Source: Brevundimonas naejangsanensis
GTDB lineage: Bacteria; Pseudomonadota; Alphaproteobacteria; Caulobacterales; Caulobacteraceae
Reading direction: 5' to 3'
Length of the DNA stretch: 64,000 nt
Assembly: GCF_000635915.2 (NCBI RefSeq)
Contig: NZ_CP015614.1
Span: forward strand, 2,826,501 to 2,890,500
Shown: positions 53,947 through 62,536 of the stretch, piece by piece
Layout of the letters: every line of letters begins with the position of its first letter
How positions within the stretch are numbered: the first letter of the stretch is position 1
Position numbers and translations under genes: made by a program
The notes under the pieces: generated by a model
Told to the model about the DNA's origin: nothing
Seen by the model: the letters and a program-made list of their open reading frames with translations, nothing else
Databases searched by the model: none

Positions 53947-54948
53947 ATGATCCCTCTGTCCATTCTCGACCTCGCCCCCGTCCCCGAAGGCTCCGACGTG
54001 GGCCAGGCGCTCGCCAACACCATCGATCTGGCCCGCCACGCCGAACGGCTGGGCTACAATCGCTACTGGCTGGCCGAGCATCACAACATGCCGGGCATCG
54101 CCAGCGCGGCGACCTCGGTGGTGATCGGCGCAGTGGCGGCGGCGACCAAGACCATCCGCGTCGGGGCCGGGGGCGTCATGCTGCCCAACCACGCCCCTCT
54201 GGTCATCGCCGAGCAGTTCGGCACCTTGAACGCGCTATATCCCGGCCGCATCGACCTGGGACTGGGGCGCGCGCCGGGCTCGGATCAGGCGACGGCGCGG
54301 GCCCTGCGCCGGACGCTTCAGGGCGACCACGACGCCTTCCCGCAGGATGTGATGGAGCTGATGCAGTGGTTCGCGCCCGCCACGGCCGATCAGCGCATCA
54401 TCGCCAATCCGGGCGAGGGGCAGGACGTGCCGATCTGGATTCTGGGCTCCTCGACCTATGGCGCCCAACTGGCGGCGCATCTGGGCCTGCCCTACGCCTT
54501 CGCCAGTCATTTCGCGCCCGGCGAGATGATGCGGGCCATCGACATCTATCGGCAAACCTTCCGTCCATCGCCGCATCTGGACAAGCCCTACGTCATGCTG
54601 GGCTATAACGCCTTCGTGGCCGAGACGGACGAGGCGGCGCGCCTGTTGTTCACCTCGGTCCAGCAGGCTTTCGTCAACCTGAGAACCGGCCGCCCCGGCA
54701 AGCTGCCGCCGCCGGTCGAAGGCTATTACGAGCGTCTGGACGGCGCCGCGCGGGGCATGATCGACGCGGCCCTGGCCTGTTCGGCCGTCGGCGCTCCGGC
54801 GACGGCCCGGGCCGCCCTTGACGTCTTCATCGCCCAAACCGGGGCCGACGAACTGATGCTCACCAGCCAGATTTGGGACCCGGCCGCGCGGATACGATCG
54901 CTGGAGCTTCTGGCCGAGGCGGCAGGGCGAACCGGGCGATTGCCCTAG
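53947..54948 (+). CDS. LLM-class flavin-dependent oxidoreductase (luciferase-like)
   Basis: The 333-residue protein belongs to the luciferase-like monooxygenase superfamily, in the YhbW/MsnO8-type group: [14 protein letters not shown] at the start, [61 protein letters not shown] and [26 protein letters not shown]. It is expected to use reduced flavin to oxidise a small organic substrate that cannot be named. Its stop overlaps the stop of the convergent methyltransferase gene. Confidence 0.93.
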   Translation: MIPLSILDLAPVPEGSDVGQALANTIDLARHAERLGYNRYWLAEHHNMPGIASAATSVVIGAVAAATKTIRVGAGGVMLPNHAPLVIAEQFGTLNALYPGRIDLGLGRAPGSDQATARALRRTLQGDHDAFPQDVMELMQWFAPATADQRIIANPGEGQDVPIWILGSSTYGAQLAAHLGLPYAFASHFAPGEMMRAIDIYRQTFRPSPHLDKPYVMLGYNAFVAETDEAARLLFTSVQQAFVNLRTGRPGKLPPPVEGYYERLDGAARGMIDAALACSAVGAPATARAALDVFIAQTGADELMLTSQIWDPAARIRSLELLAEAAGRTGRLP

Positions 54949-55685
54949 ATAGCGGAGTAGGGCGCCTGGAAATGCGCGATGAGCCTGGCTTCATCTGCGA
55001 AATAAGGGTTCGACAGGTGCACGGGCGCTGGAACTTCCGCCTGGCCTGCCGGCCTGCGGAACATGGTCAGACAATCCAGAAGCGCCGCGTCGATCCAGGT
55101 GACCACTTCCTGCACCACCATTTGACCGCCATGGACGGAAACGAGGTCCGCGACCGCTGAGGCGGAGACGGAATGCGCCCGACTATGGTCGTTCTGGCCC
55201 TCGACGAGTTGAGACTGGGCATAGTTGGAATGATGAATGAAGGCCGTGCCGCCGGGCTTCAGTTTACGGAGGATCTCGGCGACATAGGCTTGCAGGACGT
55301 CTATTTCTGCGTGGACCAGCGAGTCGAACGAGAAGACGACATCGAACGATGCGTCTGGGGCGGCGGCGAGCGACAGGCCGTCGTTGCTCTCAAAGCGGGC
55401 GTGTGAGGCATTGGAAAATCTGTTGCGACAGGCTTCGACGCAGGACGCGTTCAGATCGATGCCGAGGTAGCGTTCGCAGTTGGGGAGCAGGAAACGCGTC
55501 CAGCGACCGTAACCCGGCGCGATCTCTAGGATGCTGGAAGCAGGAAGCAGCCGGTGGAGCCTGGGGAATAGCGAGCCATACCATTGGGCTTCGCTGCCTC
55601 CCCAAGGAACGCTCCATTCTTCACCTGCCTCCTCCCAGCCGTAGTTGTCGCCCCAAAGCGAAGTATTCCAGCTGAGATCAGGCAT
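54945..55685 (-). CDS. SAM-dependent methyltransferase
   Basis: The 246-residue protein has a class I methyltransferase core: motif [17 protein letters not shown], acidic loop [14 protein letters not shown], and [42 protein letters not shown]. The N-terminus ([40 protein letters not shown]) is like methyltransferases of surface-polysaccharide loci. It is at the end of the kdsD group, suggesting methylation of a sugar or polymer. Its DNA is somewhat less GC-rich than its neighbours. Confidence 0.88.
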   Translation of the reverse strand: MPDLSWNTSLWGDNYGWEEAGEEWSVPWGGSEAQWYGSLFPRLHRLLPASSILEIAPGYGRWTRFLLPNCERYLGIDLNASCVEACRNRFSNASHARFESNDGLSLAAAPDASFDVVFSFDSLVHAEIDVLQAYVAEILRKLKPGGTAFIHHSNYAQSQLVEGQNDHSRAHSVSASAVADLVSVHGGQMVVQEVVTWIDAALLDCLTMFRRPAGQAEVPAPVHLSNPYFADEARLIAHFQAPYSAI

Positions 55686-55800
55686 CTTAGGCTCGCTTCC
55701 TAGTGTTGAAAAAGAGGTCGTCCAGTCGCGGTTATCCTTAGTCAGAGTGCAAGTAACGCGAGCCTCGCCAAGGCTGTCAATGTCCGTCTGTACGCGCGCT

Positions 55801-56325
55801 CTAGATGTCCGACGGAGGCAGGAAGCATAGGGGCGTGGGGCCCTTGATCGAGGCGTCGCCGGAGGCTGTCGTGCGGCCGCAGGCGGCGCCGAGGCGCATG
55901 GCGTCGGCCAGGTCCTGGGCCGATATCGGCGCGCGCTCGTTCAGGCGCGCGCGCAGGCCCTGGCATGCCGCGAGGATAGCGGCGGCGCGGCGCACCTCGG
56001 CGTTGTCGGACCGTGCGCCAAGCCCTGCCAGGGTGGCGAAGCGCCATTCGCCTTCGTCGGAGGGACCGCTGATCATGTCCCATTTTTCCGTCGGCGTCAG
56101 ATGTTCGCCGATCAGCGCCCAGTCGTCCTCGCCTCGGCGTCGCCGATAGTGGCCCAATCGATCCGGCAGGCCGTGGCGCGCATAGATGGCGACGGCGATC
56201 GCTTCTACTTCGGCGATCTGCTCAAGGATGGCGCGCAGACCGTCGTCGGCTTCGTCTTCACCCGCACCGGTTGGATGCGGGACCGCGGGGGCCGCCTCCT
56301 GACGACGCCGAGGACGGCCGAACAT
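55801..56325 (-). CDS. Unrecognised protein in the polysaccharide export group
   Basis: I do not recognise this 174-residue soluble protein. It is largely helical (DDGLRAILEQIAEVEAIAVAIYARHG, NAEVRRAAAILAACQGLRARLN) with a Trp-rich middle (DWALIGEHLTPTEKWDMISG), and has no signal peptide or metal motif. It begins 6 bp after the stop of the Wza-type exporter gene, so it is probably in the same operon, but its role is unknown. Confidence 0.6.
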   Translation of the reverse strand: MFGRPRRRQEAAPAVPHPTGAGEDEADDGLRAILEQIAEVEAIAVAIYARHGLPDRLGHYRRRRGEDDWALIGEHLTPTEKWDMISGPSDEGEWRFATLAGLGARSDNAEVRRAAAILAACQGLRARLNERAPISAQDLADAMRLGAACGRTTASGDASIKGPTPLCFLPPSDI

Positions 56326-56331
56326 CGCGCC

Positions 56332-57498
56332 TTAGTCGAGGTTCAGCGTGCTGGTCACGGAGACGTCGTAGACGACGCGTGTGATGCTCTGCACGAACTC
56401 GAAGAATTTGCGCATTTCTGCGGCTCCGGCGCGCGGGGCGTAGATGACGTCGTCGGGCTGCATCTGGAAGTTGCTGGCGATGAAGAAGCCCTCGCCCTCG
56501 TTCAGATTCAGACGATAGACGACCGGCACCCCGCGCGAGGTGGGGGCCTGCTGAATGCCCAGGGCCTGGGCGACCTCCGGCCTCTCGAAGCGGAAGACCA
56601 GCACCGACCGGGCGTTGGCCAGGTTGGAGTCCAGCCCGCCGACGCCGCTGAGCGCTTCAGCCAGGGTCAGGGGCCCGGACGGCAGCTCGCTGCGCGCCAC
56701 GGCGTTGAAGGCGCCGAAGGAGCTGAAGCGGCGGGGCTTGTAGACCAGATTAACTTGATCGCCGCGCTGGAGGCGCACGTTTTCATTGAACTCGGTCGTC
56801 ACGACGGACATCGGCGCAGCGTAGGTCTTGCCGTCGCGCTGAATCCGAACGTCGATGTCATACAGCGACCGCGACGGGCCGCCCGCAGCGGCGATCACGT
56901 CCAGAATGCGGTTGTGGTTGCTCGTCAGCGGTTGGCGGCCCGGATTGCGGACCTCGCCCAACACGGTGACGGCGTTGGACGTATTGCCGGCGACGGTGAC
57001 GATCACCTGCGGATTGGCCACCTTGCCGATGAGGGCGCGGCGCACGGCGGCCGAGGCCTGCGTCGGCGTCAGCCCCTGAACATTCACCTCGCCCGCGAAG
57101 GGGATCGGCACGGCGCCGTTGCGGTTGACGACCAGCGGCGGCAGGGTCTGGTTGCCGCTGGATCCCGCATTGTTGGAGCCGCCCCCGAACAGGGCGCCGC
57201 CGGGCTCGAAGATGCTCACGGCCAGGGTGTCGCCGACGCCGATCACGTCGGTCGGGGCGTCGGACGACGCCAGGGCCAGGGTCGAGAAGGACGGCGGCGG
57301 CGCGGCCTTGAGACGTTCGCTCAGGGCGAAATCCAGATCGATCAGGGCGTAGTCGCCGGCGCGTTCGGGCGATGAGGCGCCCTGAACGACATTGCGCCCG
57401 GACGGCCCGTCGCGCGGCAGGGTGGAGCACCCGGCCAGAAGGGCGACGATGAGCAGGCTGGCGGCGGTTCTGGTCATGGGGCCTCTGTTCAATTTCAT
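56332..57498 (-). CDS. Wza/KpsD-type polysaccharide export lipoprotein
   Basis: The ATG at 57498 gives 388 residues with a lipoprotein signal (TRTAASLLIVALLAGC, lipobox LAGC). It has the polysaccharide export domain (DVIGVGDTLAVSIFEPGG, PPLVVNRNGAVPIPFAGEVNVQGLTPTQASAAVRRAL), then SLBB-like domains (TVLGEVRNPGRQPLTSNHNRILDVIAAAGG) and a terminal segment (MQPDDVIYAPRAGAAEMRKFFEFVQ). Wza-type proteins form the outer-membrane channel for capsule or exopolysaccharide. No Wzc co-polymerase gene is in the window. The upstream glycosyltransferase stop is 14 bp away. Confidence 0.9.
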   Translation of the reverse strand: MKLNRGPMTRTAASLLIVALLAGCSTLPRDGPSGRNVVQGASSPERAGDYALIDLDFALSERLKAAPPPSFSTLALASSDAPTDVIGVGDTLAVSIFEPGGALFGGGSNNAGSSGNQTLPPLVVNRNGAVPIPFAGEVNVQGLTPTQASAAVRRALIGKVANPQVIVTVAGNTSNAVTVLGEVRNPGRQPLTSNHNRILDVIAAAGGPSRSLYDIDVRIQRDGKTYAAPMSVVTTEFNENVRLQRGDQVNLVYKPRRFSSFGAFNAVARSELPSGPLTLAEALSGVGGLDSNLANARSVLVFRFERPEVAQALGIQQAPTSRGVPVVYRLNLNEGEGFFIASNFQMQPDDVIYAPRAGAAEMRKFFEFVQSITRVVYDVSVTSTLNLD

Positions 57499-57512
57499 CA
57501 GATGCTTACCCT

Positions 57513-58778
57513 TCAGGCGGTCGCGCCGCCAGAGGAAGACAGCACCCGTTCCTGAACGACATTGAAATGGCGCGCCCAGTCCGGGGCGCAATAGGGCGGG
57601 GCGACGGGCGGGTTGCGGGTCCAGTCCTCCAGCGCGCTCAGCCAGCCCAGCCCGTCCAGCGGGTCGATCAGGCGGGCGTGGGGCACCAGTTCGCGGTGGG
57701 CGGCGATGTCGGAGGCGATCAGGGGCACGCCCATGGCGCTGGCCTCGACGGCGGGCAGGTCGAACCCTTCGACAGACGACGGCGCCACCATGGCCCGGGC
57801 GCCGCGCATCAGCGCAGACAGGGCGCAATCGGGCAGGTTTTCGGCCTGATGCACCAGGCCCCGCAGATTGGGCGAGCGCTGCAGATGGTCCAGCACCGCC
57901 TCATTCTCCCAGCCGTAACGCCCCACCAGGACCAGACGCGGCGTCTCGTCGCCCATCGTCTCCTGAAGGCGCCGCCAGACCGTCAGCAGGAAGGCCAGGT
58001 TCTTGCGGGCCTCGATCGTGCCGACGTGCAGGAAATAGGGGCGGGCGGCCGTGATGGCGGTGCGGCTGTCGAAGGTGCGCTCCAGCCCCAGGTGGGCGAC
58101 CTCGATCGGCGGGGCGGCCAGGTTGGACCGGGCGGCGAACCGTTTCAGCTCGTCCGCCGTGTAGTGGGAGTTGACGAGGATGCGCGAGGCGTGGCGCAGG
58201 ACATTCTGCATGCGCCGCTCATGCTTGGCCCCATCGCCGGGGCGGCAGAACTCGGGGTGTGTCACCGGGATCAGGTCGTGGACCATGATGATCCGTTCGA
58301 TGCCGCCGTCCGCCAGCGACGTCAGGATGTCCGGCGTGTTCAGACTGGTGTGGCCGACGTTGATATAGGCGCGGGCCGAGGGCGGGGCGGCGATGCGGCG
58401 CGACCGGAAATACTGTTTCCACACCCGCTTCGGCTTCTTGCGAAGCTGCGGGTTTTCCTCAGGAACGTGGCCGATCACCGAGGCGCCGTTGTCGGGCGAG
58501 TTCAGGGCGTCGAACAGCCTGCGGGCCTCGCCGTTCAGTTCGGACACCGCGCCGGGGCCGGTCCAGCGCGTCCGCAGCTCGGTCAGGCGCTGACGGAACC
58601 AGTCGTTGTCGACGCGCGCCAGCTGGTCCTTGCGCGCCCGCACCGGCGTCATCCGATAGACGGGATGCTCGATCAGCCATTCGGCATAGGCCAGACAGAC
58701 CCGGTCCACGCCGGTCGGCGCGCTGCGTTCGGTCCGGCTGAGCAATCGACTGGCGTCGAAGAGCACGTCCTGCACCAT
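57513..58778 (-). CDS. Glycosyltransferase, GT4-like (GT-B fold)
   Basis: The 421-residue protein has a C-terminal GT-B donor domain with YFLHVGTIEARKNLAFLLTVWRRL, RLVLVGRYGWENE and the EX7E-like nucleotide-sugar site SSVEGFDLPAVEASAMGVPLIASD. The N-terminus (DVLFDASRLLSRTERSAPTGVDRVCLAYAEWL) resembles glycosyltransferases of exopolysaccharide loci. The sugar and acceptor are not known. Its ATG overlaps the kdsD stop by one base (TGATG), so the two are translationally coupled. Confidence 0.9.
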   Translation of the reverse strand: MVQDVLFDASRLLSRTERSAPTGVDRVCLAYAEWLIEHPVYRMTPVRARKDQLARVDNDWFRQRLTELRTRWTGPGAVSELNGEARRLFDALNSPDNGASVIGHVPEENPQLRKKPKRVWKQYFRSRRIAAPPSARAYINVGHTSLNTPDILTSLADGGIERIIMVHDLIPVTHPEFCRPGDGAKHERRMQNVLRHASRILVNSHYTADELKRFAARSNLAAPPIEVAHLGLERTFDSRTAITAARPYFLHVGTIEARKNLAFLLTVWRRLQETMGDETPRLVLVGRYGWENEAVLDHLQRSPNLRGLVHQAENLPDCALSALMRGARAMVAPSSVEGFDLPAVEASAMGVPLIASDIAAHRELVPHARLIDPLDGLGWLSALEDWTRNPPVAPPYCAPDWARHFNVVQERVLSSSGGATA

Positions 58779-59773
58779 CAGGAGACGTATCCCGCCTGCA
58801 TCAGCTCGGCGATGTGGATGATGGCGACGGGGCGCCGCTCATCGATGACGAACAGATTGCTGATCTTGTTGGCGCTCAACAGATCGACCACGTCGCTCAT
58901 CCGGGCCTGGGGATCGACCGTGATCGGGCTGCGGCTCATGATGTCTTCAGCGTGCAGGGCCGTGATGTCGTTGGTGAAGGCGCGGCGCACGTCGCCGTCG
59001 GTGATCATCCCGGCCAAAGAGCCGTCCGGCGCCAGCACGGCGACGGCGCCCTTGCGCCCCTCGGTGATGGCCGAGACGACGGTTCTGAAATCGGCGTCCA
59101 GCGGCACGCTGGCGGGGGCGGCGGCGTTGTCGCCCATCCATTCGCGCACGGTCTGCAGGCTCATGCCCAGCGAGCCGCCCGGATGGTGCAGGCCGAAATC
59201 CTCCCGCGTGAAGCCGCGCCGGTCCATCAGCACCATGGCCAGGGCGTCGCCCATGGCCAGGGACATCAGGGTCGAGGTCGTCGGCGCCAGGCCGTTGGGG
59301 CAGGCCTCGGCCACCTTGGGCATGGTCAGGCAGACGTCGGAGTGGCGACCCAGGAAGCTCTGCGGCCTCTGGGTGAGGCCGATCACCGGAATGTCGTTGC
59401 GGGCGCAGAAGATGAGCGGATCGCGCAGTTCGCGGCTCTCGCCCGAGTTGGACAGGGCCAGAAGCGTGGTGTCCGGGCGCAGCATGCCCAGGTCGCCGTG
59501 GCTCATCTCGGCCGGATGGACGAAGAAGGAGTTGGTGCCGGTCGAGGCCAGGGTGGCGGCGATCTTGCCGCCGATGTGTCCCGACTTGCCCATGCCGGTG
59601 ACCACGACATAGCCCGGCCGCGACAGGATGACGTCGGCCGCCCGCGCGATCGAGGAATCCAGCGACCGCTCCAGCGCCTCCAGCGCCTCTATGTTCAGGC
59701 GCACGACCTCGCGGGCGCGGTCTGACATGGCGGCGAGCTGTTCGGGAGTAGAAGGAGCGGAGAGGGCGGTCAT
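58778..59773 (-). CDS. kdsD: Arabinose-5-phosphate isomerase (KpsF/GutQ family)
   Basis: The enzyme turns ribulose 5-phosphate into arabinose 5-phosphate, the precursor of KDO. The 331-residue protein has a SIS domain (VVVTGMGKSGHIGGKIAATLASTGTNSFFVHPAEMSHGDLGML, LALSNSGESRELRDPL) and two CBS domains (about 210-325). Its place before a glycosyltransferase and a Wza-type exporter gene suggests a capsule-linked (KpsF-like) copy. The ATG at 59773 or the GTG just before it may be the start. It is divergent from otsB across about 200 bp. Confidence 0.92.
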   Translation of the reverse strand: MTALSAPSTPEQLAAMSDRAREVVRLNIEALEALERSLDSSIARAADVILSRPGYVVVTGMGKSGHIGGKIAATLASTGTNSFFVHPAEMSHGDLGMLRPDTTLLALSNSGESRELRDPLIFCARNDIPVIGLTQRPQSFLGRHSDVCLTMPKVAEACPNGLAPTTSTLMSLAMGDALAMVLMDRRGFTREDFGLHHPGGSLGMSLQTVREWMGDNAAAPASVPLDADFRTVVSAITEGRKGAVAVLAPDGSLAGMITDGDVRRAFTNDITALHAEDIMSRSPITVDPQARMSDVVDLLSANKISNLFVIDERRPVAIIHIAELMQAGYVS

Positions 59774-59976
59774 CACGGTTCCAGGCGCCGGGGCCGCTTC
59801 TGCGGCTCTTCGTACAGCAGCCGGAATTGCCCCAATAAGCGGCTCTACACAATGGCGTGGTCGGAAAAGCGCCGGACAAAACGTTTCGATCCGGCCCGTT
59901 GAGAATCTTTTACAACCTTTGCGGTGCTCGCGCGTTGTGACGATCTCACTAATGGGAAAGTCGAAACCTCAGCCTG

Positions 59977-60762
59977 ATGTCCGATGCTCAGGGGGCCGCT
60001 CCCCCGCGCCTGCCTCACCCGCCCGTCTGCTTGCCCAGCGCAGCCCTGTTTCTCGACCTCGACGGGGTCCTCGCTCCCCTTGCGCCGACGCCTGACGCCG
60101 TCGGGCCGGACGCGCGCCGCACGGCGGTGTTGACCCGTCTGACGCAGGCCCTGCAGGGGCGCGCCGCCGTCGTCAGCGGCCGCACGCTTGCGGAGATCGA
60201 CCGGATCAGCGACGGCGCCGCGCGCGCGGCCTCCGGCGTGCATGGCCTGGAACGCCGGCGCGACGACGGCGCCCTGTTACGCGCGGATCCATCGCCGGCG
60301 ATCAAGCAGGCGCTGCAGGCCTTCCACGCCTTCGCCGCCGCCCGTCCCGGCGTCCTGGTCGAGGACAAGAGCCTGTCGGCGGGTTTGCACTTCCGCCAGG
60401 CTCCGGAGGAGGGCGACGCGGCGACGCGGCTGGCGACCGATCTGGCGGCGTCGACGGGCCTGACCCTGCAGCCGGGCTCTATGGTGCTGGAGCTGAAGAC
60501 CCCCGGGGCGGACAAGGGCACGGCGGTTCGCGCCTTCATGCAGGAACCGCCCTTCCTCGGCGCGACGCCCGTCATGGTCGGCGACGATCTGACCGACGAG
60601 GCCGGGTTCGAGGCGGCGCAGGACCTGGGCGGGTTCGGCGTGCTGGTCGGGCCGTCGCGGCCAACCGCCGCCCGCTATCAACTGGCCGATGTCGCCGACG
60701 TTCTCGACTGGCTGGAAGCCGTCGCCGCAGACGCTCACAAGGAGCCTCGCCATGAAGCCTGA
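59977..60762 (+). CDS. otsB: Trehalose-6-phosphate phosphatase
   Basis: OtsB removes phosphate from trehalose 6-phosphate. The 261-residue HAD-superfamily protein has the nucleophile motif FLDLDGVLAP (DxDG), AVVSGRTLAEID, ELKTPGADKG with the conserved lysine, and the acidic GDDLTDEAGF. Its stop overlaps the start of the GH15 gene by 11 nt. I looked for a GGAAC-N16/17-CGTT stress promoter upstream and did not find one. Confidence 0.95.
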   Translation: MSDAQGAAPPRLPHPPVCLPSAALFLDLDGVLAPLAPTPDAVGPDARRTAVLTRLTQALQGRAAVVSGRTLAEIDRISDGAARAASGVHGLERRRDDGALLRADPSPAIKQALQAFHAFAAARPGVLVEDKSLSAGLHFRQAPEEGDAATRLATDLAASTGLTLQPGSMVLELKTPGADKGTAVRAFMQEPPFLGATPVMVGDDLTDEAGFEAAQDLGGFGVLVGPSRPTAARYQLADVADVLDWLEAVAADAHKEPRHEA

Positions 60763-62536
60763 CCTCGACCTCGCCCCTATCGGCAACTGCTCCGTCAGCG
60801 CCCTGGTCGACCGGCGCGGCCGCTTTGTCTGGGCCTGCGCCCCGCGGATCGACGACGACCCGGTCTTTTCCGCCCTGATGGACGGCGAGGCGCCAGAGCA
60901 CGGCTTCTGGGCCATCGAGCTGGAGGGCCTGGCCTCGGTCGAACAGGCCTATGTTCGCAACACAGCCGTTCTGCGCACGGTCATGACGGGCGCGGACGGC
61001 GCCGCCGTCGAGATCATCGACTTCTGCCCCCGCCATCTGAAGCACTCGCGCATCTATCGGCCGACCGCCTTTGCGCGGGTGGTGCGGCCCCTGTCGGGCT
61101 CGCCGCGCATCACCGTGCGGCTGCGCCCCTCGGCGGACTGGGGCGCGCGCGCGGCTGAGCGGACTTCCGGCTCCAATCACATCCGCTATCTGTGCAGCGA
61201 CGTGACCCTGCGCCTGACCACCAACTGTCCCGTCAGCCATGTTCTGAACGAGCGCACCTTCCGTCTGGAAGAAGAGATGGCCTTTTTCCTCGGCCCGGAC
61301 GAAGGCTACGATCAGGCGGTGCTGGCGGGCGTCAATGCGGCGCTGGACCTGACCATCGCCCACTGGAAGCACTGGACCCGCACCCTCTATCTGCCGCTGG
61401 ACTGGCAGGAGGCGGTGATCCGCGCCGCCATCACCCTGAAGCTATGCGTCTATGAAGAGACCGGCGCCATCGTCGCCGCCATGACCACCTCGGTGCCCGA
61501 GTTCCCCGAGAGCGGGCGCAACTGGGACTATCGCTACTGCTGGATCCGCGACGCCTATTACACGGTGCGGGCGCTGAACCGCCTGGGCGCGGTGGATATC
61601 CTGGAGAACTACCTCGGCTATCTGCGCAATCTGGTCGACGCCTCGGCGGGTGGTCATGTGCAGCCGGTCTATGGCGTGGGGCTGGAGCCCGCCATCGTCG
61701 AGCGCATCGTCGACAGCGTGGAAGGCTATCGCGGCATGAAGCCGGTGCGCGTCGGCAATCAGGCGCATGAGCATCTTCAGCACGACGTCTATGGCCAGAT
61801 CGTCCTGCCGCTGGTTCAGGCCTTCTTCGATCAGCGCCTGCTGCGTCCCGGCACGGTCGAGGATTTCCGCGCTTTGGAAAAGGTCGGCGACCGCGCCTTC
61901 GCCATGCACGATCAGGTCGACGCCGGCCTGTGGGAGTTCCGCACCATCGCCCGCGTGCACACCTATTCCTCGGTCATGTGCTGGGCGGCCTGCGACCGCC
62001 TGGCCCGCGCGGCGCATCACCTGGGCCTCAACGACCGCTGGGAAGTGTGGCGCGAGCGGGCGCGCGTCATCCGCGAGCGCATCGAGGCCGAGGCCTATCT
62101 GCCCGACGAGGGTCGCTTCGCCGCCAGCTTCGGCGGGACGGAACTGGACGCCGCGCTGCTGCAGATGACCGACCTGGGCTTCCTCGACGCCCGCGATCCG
62201 CGCCAGGTGAAGACCTTCGAGGCGATCGAGCGCGACCTGAAGCGCGGCCCCTATCTGTTCCGCTACATCCACCCGGACGACTTCGGCGAGCCGGAGACCG
62301 CCTTCAACTTCTGCACCTTCTGGTACATCGAGGCGCTGGCGCTGAACGGCCGGGTCGAGGAGGCGCGCGTCATCTTCGAGGAGATGCTCAGCCGCCGCAC
62401 CCATGCGGGCCTGCTCAGCGAGGACATTTCGATCCAGGACGGCGAGCTGTGGGGCAACTACCCTCAGACCTATTCTCTGGTCGGGATCATCAACTGCGCG
62501 GTCCTGCTCAGTCGTTCGTGGCAGGACGCCCGATGA
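60752..62536 (+). CDS. Glycoside hydrolase family 15 protein (glucoamylase/trehalase-like)
   Basis: The ATG at 60752 with AAGGAG upstream gives 594 residues. An N-terminal beta domain (about 1-200, starting with LAPIGNCSVSALVDRRGRFVWACAPRIDDDPVF) precedes an (alpha/alpha)6 barrel with PESGRNWDYRYCWIRDAYYTVRALNRLG and a C-terminal LLSEDISIQDGELWGNYPQTYSLVGIIN. GH15 includes glucoamylases, glucodextranases and bacterial trehalases. Being locked between otsB and otsA by overlaps on both sides, it may hydrolyse trehalose or an alpha-glucan that competes for glucose; which one is not shown by the sequence. No signal peptide, so it is cytoplasmic. Confidence 0.93.
   Translation: MKPDLDLAPIGNCSVSALVDRRGRFVWACAPRIDDDPVFSALMDGEAPEHGFWAIELEGLASVEQAYVRNTAVLRTVMTGADGAAVEIIDFCPRHLKHSRIYRPTAFARVVRPLSGSPRITVRLRPSADWGARAAERTSGSNHIRYLCSDVTLRLTTNCPVSHVLNERTFRLEEEMAFFLGPDEGYDQAVLAGVNAALDLTIAHWKHWTRTLYLPLDWQEAVIRAAITLKLCVYEETGAIVAAMTTSVPEFPESGRNWDYRYCWIRDAYYTVRALNRLGAVDILENYLGYLRNLVDASAGGHVQPVYGVGLEPAIVERIVDSVEGYRGMKPVRVGNQAHEHLQHDVYGQIVLPLVQAFFDQRLLRPGTVEDFRALEKVGDRAFAMHDQVDAGLWEFRTIARVHTYSSVMCWAACDRLARAAHHLGLNDRWEVWRERARVIRERIEAEAYLPDEGRFAASFGGTELDAALLQMTDLGFLDARDPRQVKTFEAIERDLKRGPYLFRYIHPDDFGEPETAFNFCTFWYIEALALNGRVEEARVIFEEMLSRRTHAGLLSEDISIQDGELWGNYPQTYSLVGIINCAVLLSRSWQDAR

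Noticed and set aside
59850..59976. EcfG-type promoter for the trehalose operon
   Set aside because: There is a GGAA and a CGTT, but the spacing is 14 bp and the fifth base is wrong, so it does not fit GGAAC-N16/17-CGTT.
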